Assembly (NCBI GenBank): GCA_038049695.1
Contig: CP142459.1
Span: forward strand, 70,238,001 to 70,302,000
DNA from: Cinnamomum chago
Lineage: Eukaryota; Streptophyta; Magnoliopsida; Laurales; Lauraceae
Length of the DNA stretch: 64,000 bases
Direction of reading: 5' to 3'
Notes under the pieces: model-generated
What the model was told of the DNA's origin: nothing
What the model saw: the letters and a program-made list of their open reading frames with translations, nothing else
The model's database searches: none
Program-made: the position numbers and the translations under genes
Shown here: in pieces, positions 60,042-64,000 of the stretch
How positions within the stretch are numbered: position 1 is the first letter of the stretch
Layout: the number at the start of each line of letters is the position of its first letter

Positions 60042-60328
60042 ATGGCGATCTCCCAGAGAAGCAACAATCTTCTCTTCTCTCCTTCCATTTTCTCCCGCCT
60101 CCAAACCCTAATTTCAGATGTACAGGTACTATATCTCGCTCTATCTCTATCTCAATTCGAACATTGATTTTTCTCCTCGCTCTGATGTTCCTAACGCTTT
60201 TTGTATTCCCTCTTTCTTCTTCTTCTTCTTCTTTTTCAAGCGATCGAAACATACATTTGCAGGAGAAGAAGGGGAGATCTCTCCTATTAGAAAAGATGCA
60301 GCTTTTGACTCTGTTACTACTAAGAATG
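60042..60328 (+). CDS. Possible first two exons of an unidentified gene (low support)
   Basis: An ATG in a good context (CCATGGC) at 60,042 opens 28 codons (MAISQRSNNLLFSPS, rich in Ser and Arg as in an organelle presequence), ending at a CAG|GTACTAT donor (60,125). A candidate second exon, 60,264-60,328, follows a TTTGCAG acceptor and ends at ATG|GTATTT. I cannot identify the product or find further exons; downstream sequence is transposon-derived. The gene may be broken or this may be chance. Confidence 0.3.
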
Positions 60329-60721
60329 GTATTTCCAATCTCTTCCTTTAGATTTGTCAATATCAAGCTTGTTAATTTAACCTTTCCGAAAAAAAAAGAA
60401 GTGGCTTGTTAAGCTAGTGTGAGCATGGATATTGAGACTTTGGAATGTTGGGTGTCTGTCAGAGCAGAGGCGTTTAGATGGAAGTTTGGAATATTGGTAT
60501 GAAAAAGTTGCAATCTTTTTCCATGAATAGTAGAAAAGGAGCAATAAATTCACAGTTTTTATTACATTTTTGTTGTTGTTGTCGATGTTGTTATGAATAT
60601 TGTTGTATTTTCTGTTCTGGGGTACATCCAAACGTGGCATAAGAATCTGTCCGTGTTGATCAGTTGCATGTAGATAGGATGGGATGTTGCTTCAATGCTA
60701 ATGAAAAGTTTTCCCTTTTAA

Positions 60722-60909
60722 AGTTGGGTTTTTGCTTCCCACCTGGGAGTTGGTGGAGTGGCATAAGGAGTGAATTTGCTCCCCGGGTCTTGTGTTTGAA
60801 ACCACCCACCCAGTGTAGTTTGTGTGGGTTTAGCAGGCACTACCTGGGGCATTAGTCTTGATGGGTCATAGACCTCAGGGATATCCATGCCATCAATGTA
60901 AAAAAAAAG
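60722..60909 (+). mobile_element. Candidate tRNA-derived SINE
   Basis: An A-box-like AGTTGGTGGAGTGGC (60,750), a B-box-like GTGTTTGAAACCACC about 45 bases later and a closing poly(A) run (about 60,900-60,909) have the order of a SINE. No exact target duplication is visible, so the left end is approximate. Confidence 0.45.
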
Positions 60910-60944
60910 TTTGAGCCTTTGCTCTTAATGATGCTGACCTCAGG

Positions 60945-61138
60945 TGCAGAATAATAGTCGATGAAATCTGATTCTCATTAAAAAGATCGCCTTTGGGATG
61001 AACCTAATATATACAAAAATTACAAATAGGGCCTGGCCTTTATGGGCCTGAACCAACAGGAAGGACATAACCAATGACATTACAAAGAGGCCTTTATGGG
61101 CATGAACCATGACTAGAGTCTGGTGGGTCATTCCTACA
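60945..61138 (-). mobile_element. 3' LTR of a Ty1-copia element
   Basis: On the minus strand, the pol region is followed by a polypurine tract (TTGAGGGGGAG) and then TGTAGGAATG, which I take as the LTR start at 61,138. The LTR closes with ATTCTGCA at 60,945, giving 194 bp with TG...CA ends. The partner 5' LTR lies outside the window, so this is inferred from the tract and the termini. Confidence 0.65.
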
Positions 61139-64000
61139 CTCCCCCTCAAATTGACGTTGTTTTGAAGAAAGCATCAATTTGGTAACAAGAAAATCATGAC
61201 GCGATCGTGGCATAGCTTTAGTGAAGAGGTCAGCCAATTGATTCTGAAAACTGACATGTGGAAGATGAAGACGACCCGAAAGAACGTGCTGACGAATAAA
61301 GTGACAGTCAACTTCAATGTGCTCGGTTCTCTCATGAAAGACTGGATTATTGGCAATCTGTATGGCGCTCGTATTATCAACATTGAGAGGAGTTGCACCA
61401 AGAATAGGGACACCAAGTTCTCTAAGGAGTCGTCGAAGCCAAATAATCTCACTGGTAGCAGAGGACATGGATCTGTATTCAGCTTCAGCGGAAGATTTAG
61501 AGACTGTAGCTTGCTTTTTGCACTTCCACGAAATGATAGAGGAGCCTAAGAACATACAGCAGCCGGTTGTTGATCGTCTAGTGTCTGGACATCCAGCCCA
61601 GTCTGCATCTGCATACGCATGTAGAGCCAAGGGAGAGGTGGATGAATAAAAGAGACCTCGATCAAGGGCATGGTTTAAAATCTCGGTCTCGGTCGCGGTA
61701 TCGGCCGGGCCGAAAAACCGATATGATATCGGTATCGGTCGCGGATATCGGTCCGTCGCGGTTATCGCGGTGTGAATTTTTTTTTTAATCCAAAAAAATT
61801 CGCAAAAATATCCAAAAAATCCAGAATATTAGAAAATGCTGGAAAACTATATTTGTTTCCATTAGTAACAACAATAAATCAAAATCTCGGTCACCTTAAG
61901 TTATGAGTCCTGTCTGTGTTACAGACTCGTAGTTCACTGTCTTTTTTCCAGTATTTCATATAATGCAAACATTATTTATGACTATGAGTAGATGTAGATA
62001 TATCATCTACATACTATTAATAAGCCTTTGGTATCACAAATATCCTAACAAGTAACAACAATTATTTTTTGGAAAACAATAATTAATAATATTATTTTCA
62101 AAATCCTAAATATATAGATCTAACATAAAAGTATGTAGATCTATCATTTACACACCATACAATGATCATGAATCATTAAAACAACATATTTATGATGAAA
62201 TCCCCAAAAAATGATATATTATAATTCAAATATTAAAAAATCCGAAAATAAAAAAAATTGAAATTTTTTTTCAAAATCATGTGTATGAGTAGATCTAGCA
62301 TGAAAGTATATAGATCTAACTTCTAAATGAAGAAAACAACACAATTACACAAGTGAGTAAGTGACAAACCTCTATGCTTCATCTATAAAAAATAAAAATA
62401 AAAAATAAAAAAAAAAAAAACCGAGATGGTTTTTATCTCGGCCGAGATATTAAAAAAACCGAGATAATGGTCATCTCGGCCGAGATGGGCCGAGACCGAT
62501 ATCTCAGTGAGATATCGGCCCGGTCTCGGCCGATTTTTTAAACCATGATCAAGGGTTCCACGAATATATCGTAGTATCCGATGGACAGCAGTTAGATGAG
62601 GTTTGTAAGGATTGCTTACAAATTGGCTAACAATCTGGACTGCATGAGAGATGTCAGGATGTGTCATGGTGAGATATATAAGACTCCCAACAAGTCTTCT
62701 GTACATAGTAGGATCTGGAAGAGGATTGCCTTCTTCTTTGCAAAGTTTAGAATTGAGCTCCATAGGTGTCTCAGATATTTTGGAATCAGTCAAATGAGAC
62801 AAAGAAAGCAAGTCTTCTGCATATTTCCTTTGGTGAATGCGAGTACCATTATGAATGCGGGAAATCTCCAATCCAAGAAAATATGTTAAATGGCCAAGGT
62901 CCTTCATCTTGAAATGACGCATGAGAAATGATTTAAGGGCGATAATACCAGTCACATCATTGCCACTAATAATCGTATCATCTACATAAAGAAGCAACAA
63001 GGTACAACCTTGGGCAGTGCGTCTCACAAAGAGAGAGTGATCATTAAGACTCTGATAAAAGCCAGCTTTAAGAATCGCTCCCCGAAATGTATCAAACCAT
63101 GCACGAGGTGCTTGCTTAAGACCATATAGAGACTTTCGGAGGCGACAAACATGAGATGAAGGACAAGCATACCCTAGAGGTGGCTTCATGTAAACAGTCT
63201 CCTGAAGATCGCCATGCAAAAAAGCATTCTTAACGTCCAACTGCCAAAGCTGCCAGTTGCGAATAGTTGCCACTGCAAGTAAAGTCCGAACTGTGGTCAT
63301 CTTGGCAACTGGAGCAAAAGTTTCTTTATAATCAATCCCGTACTCTTGTTTGAATCCTTGTGCAACAAGGCGGGCCTTATATCTATCCAAGGTCCCATTA
63401 GATTTCACTTTGATTGAGTACACCCACTTACTGCCAATGACAGGGGCATCAGGAGGTTGGGGAACCAGTTCCCAAGCTTGATTTGATTCGAGGGCAAGGA
63501 TTTCCTCGTTCATTGCATCTTGCCAACAATGGATCTCTTTGGCCTGGTTATAAGAGGAGGGAACAACCACAGAATCGACAGAAGTCGAAAAGGCAGAAAA
63601 ACCATACCAATCAGGTGGCTTAGATGTACGATTGGAACGACGTAAAGGTGGAGTTTGTGGAGGCGGTGAAATAATGATACTTGGATCAGGCAAAGGTAAG
63701 GGAACGGAAGCAGGAGTAGAGGCAGGAGGGAGCGGCCGGCGTCGACTATAGACCTGCAAAGGTTTGTTAGAAACAGAAGGAGATGATGAATTTGAGAACA
63801 GTGGAAGATAGGAAACATCCGAAATTTTTGAATCATGTTGCAAAGAATAAAATGGAACATGTTCGACAAAGACAACATTCCGAGAAATGCGGGATCGACG
63901 TGCAACAGGATCCTAGCATAAAAAACCCTTGTGTTCATCACTATACCCTAAGAAGACACACTTAGCAGCTTGATTAGAAAGTTTATGTTTTTCCAACGAA
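61094..64000 (-). pseudogene. Ty1-copia pol (end of integrase, reverse transcriptase, RNase H), interrupted and partial
   Basis: Minus-strand copia polyprotein running off the right edge. From the right: the integrase C-terminal region (KCVFLGYSDEHKGF, RISRNVVFVEHVPFYS); reverse transcriptase (EIHCWQDAMNEEI, SKWVYSIKVKSNGTLDRYKA, WQLDVKNAFLHGDLQETVYM, catalytic YVDD in LLLLYVDDTIISGN, LGLEI); then, past an inserted MITE, RNase H (AYADADWAGCPDTRRSTTG, SSAEAEYRSMS, ADLFTKAM). An in-frame TAG at 63,913-63,915 replaces the expected Tyr of the CYDP-type motif. The MITE plus its duplication adds 887 bp; without it the two halves share one frame. So the copy was nearly intact when the MITE landed. 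Confidence 0.92.
61669..62547. mobile_element. hAT-type MITE inserted in the copia pol, 8-bp target duplication
   Basis: An 879-bp element with termini CATGGTTTAAAATCTCGG (left) and CATGGTTTAAAAAATCGG (right, reverse complement), followed on each side by repeated CGGTCTCGG/GATATCGG motifs. The perfect duplication ATCAAGGG (61,661-61,668 and 62,548-62,555) fits hAT insertion. The AT-rich centre has no coding capacity. Confidence 0.9.

Noticed and set aside
60118..60351. Frame with a run of eight phenylalanines
   Set aside because: The run comes from a CTT repeat in what looks like an intron, so the frame is not a real protein.
59884..60366. 160-codon minus-strand frame and a short minus-strand ATG (MSRTSRAL) with a GTAATG donor near 59,990
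   Set aside because: No domain, no acceptor or continuing exon found; it overlaps the CT-rich leader of the plus-strand candidate exon and is probably a shadow.
62596..62889. 97-codon plus-strand frame inside the copia region
   Set aside because: Antisense shadow of the reverse transcriptase domain.

Overview
This is a stretch of nuclear DNA from a flowering plant. It is AT-rich, has spliced genes with GT-AG introns, and is full of plant transposon families (Ty1-copia, L1-type LINE, hAT, Tourist-like and Helitron-like elements, tRNA-derived SINEs). I cannot name the species; the gene set suits a woody dicot or magnoliid. No CRISPR arrays, rRNA genes or prokaryote-like operons were seen.

Left part (1-36 kb): a glutamate-receptor-like (GLR) channel gene cluster in several states of repair. 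Copy 1 (+, about 2.9-12.6 kb) is a pseudogene. A hAT transposon ends inside its exon 1, exon 2 carries two frameshifts, and a 2.7-kb LINE sits in its last exon with a 13-bp target duplication. Copy 2 (+, 18,744-27,697) reconstructs by eye as an intact five-exon gene of 875 codons; its introns carry retrotransposon debris. An isolated exon 1 of a third copy lies on the minus strand (30,318-30,603), and a decayed exon 4/5 remnant lies at 35.3-36.06 kb. The spaces between hold short transposons with clear boundaries (13,141-13,520 and 27,973-28,567), a tandem TRIM-like repeat (15.3-16.3 kb), a 24-bp perfect inverted repeat (17.5 kb), LTR remnants and Helitron-like ends.

Middle part (37-56 kb): two conserved minus-strand genes. 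One (37,534-39,058, three coding exons, 315 aa) is a plant protein of unknown function. The other (48,585-55,561, eight coding exons, 554 aa) is a ubiquilin/DSK2 proteasome shuttle factor with N-terminal UBL and C-terminal UBA domains. About 9.5 kb of mostly non-coding DNA separates them, holding an inverted-repeat element (41.2-41.5 kb) and a SINE with target duplication (46.2 kb).

Right part (56-64 kb): two copies of a Tourist-like MITE, GC-rich hairpin repeats, a possible first two exons of a plus-strand gene near 60.0-60.3 kb, and the 3' half of a minus-strand Ty1-copia element (LTR, RNase H, reverse transcriptase) that runs off the right edge. That copia element is split by an 879-bp hAT-type MITE with an 8-bp target duplication.

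The only genes likely to act as such are GLR copy 2 (plasma-membrane ligand-gated cation channel), the unknown 315-aa protein and DSK2. Nothing links them functionally. I did not find a convincing new biological system; what stands out is how exactly several nested insertions and the decay of the GLR cluster can be read.
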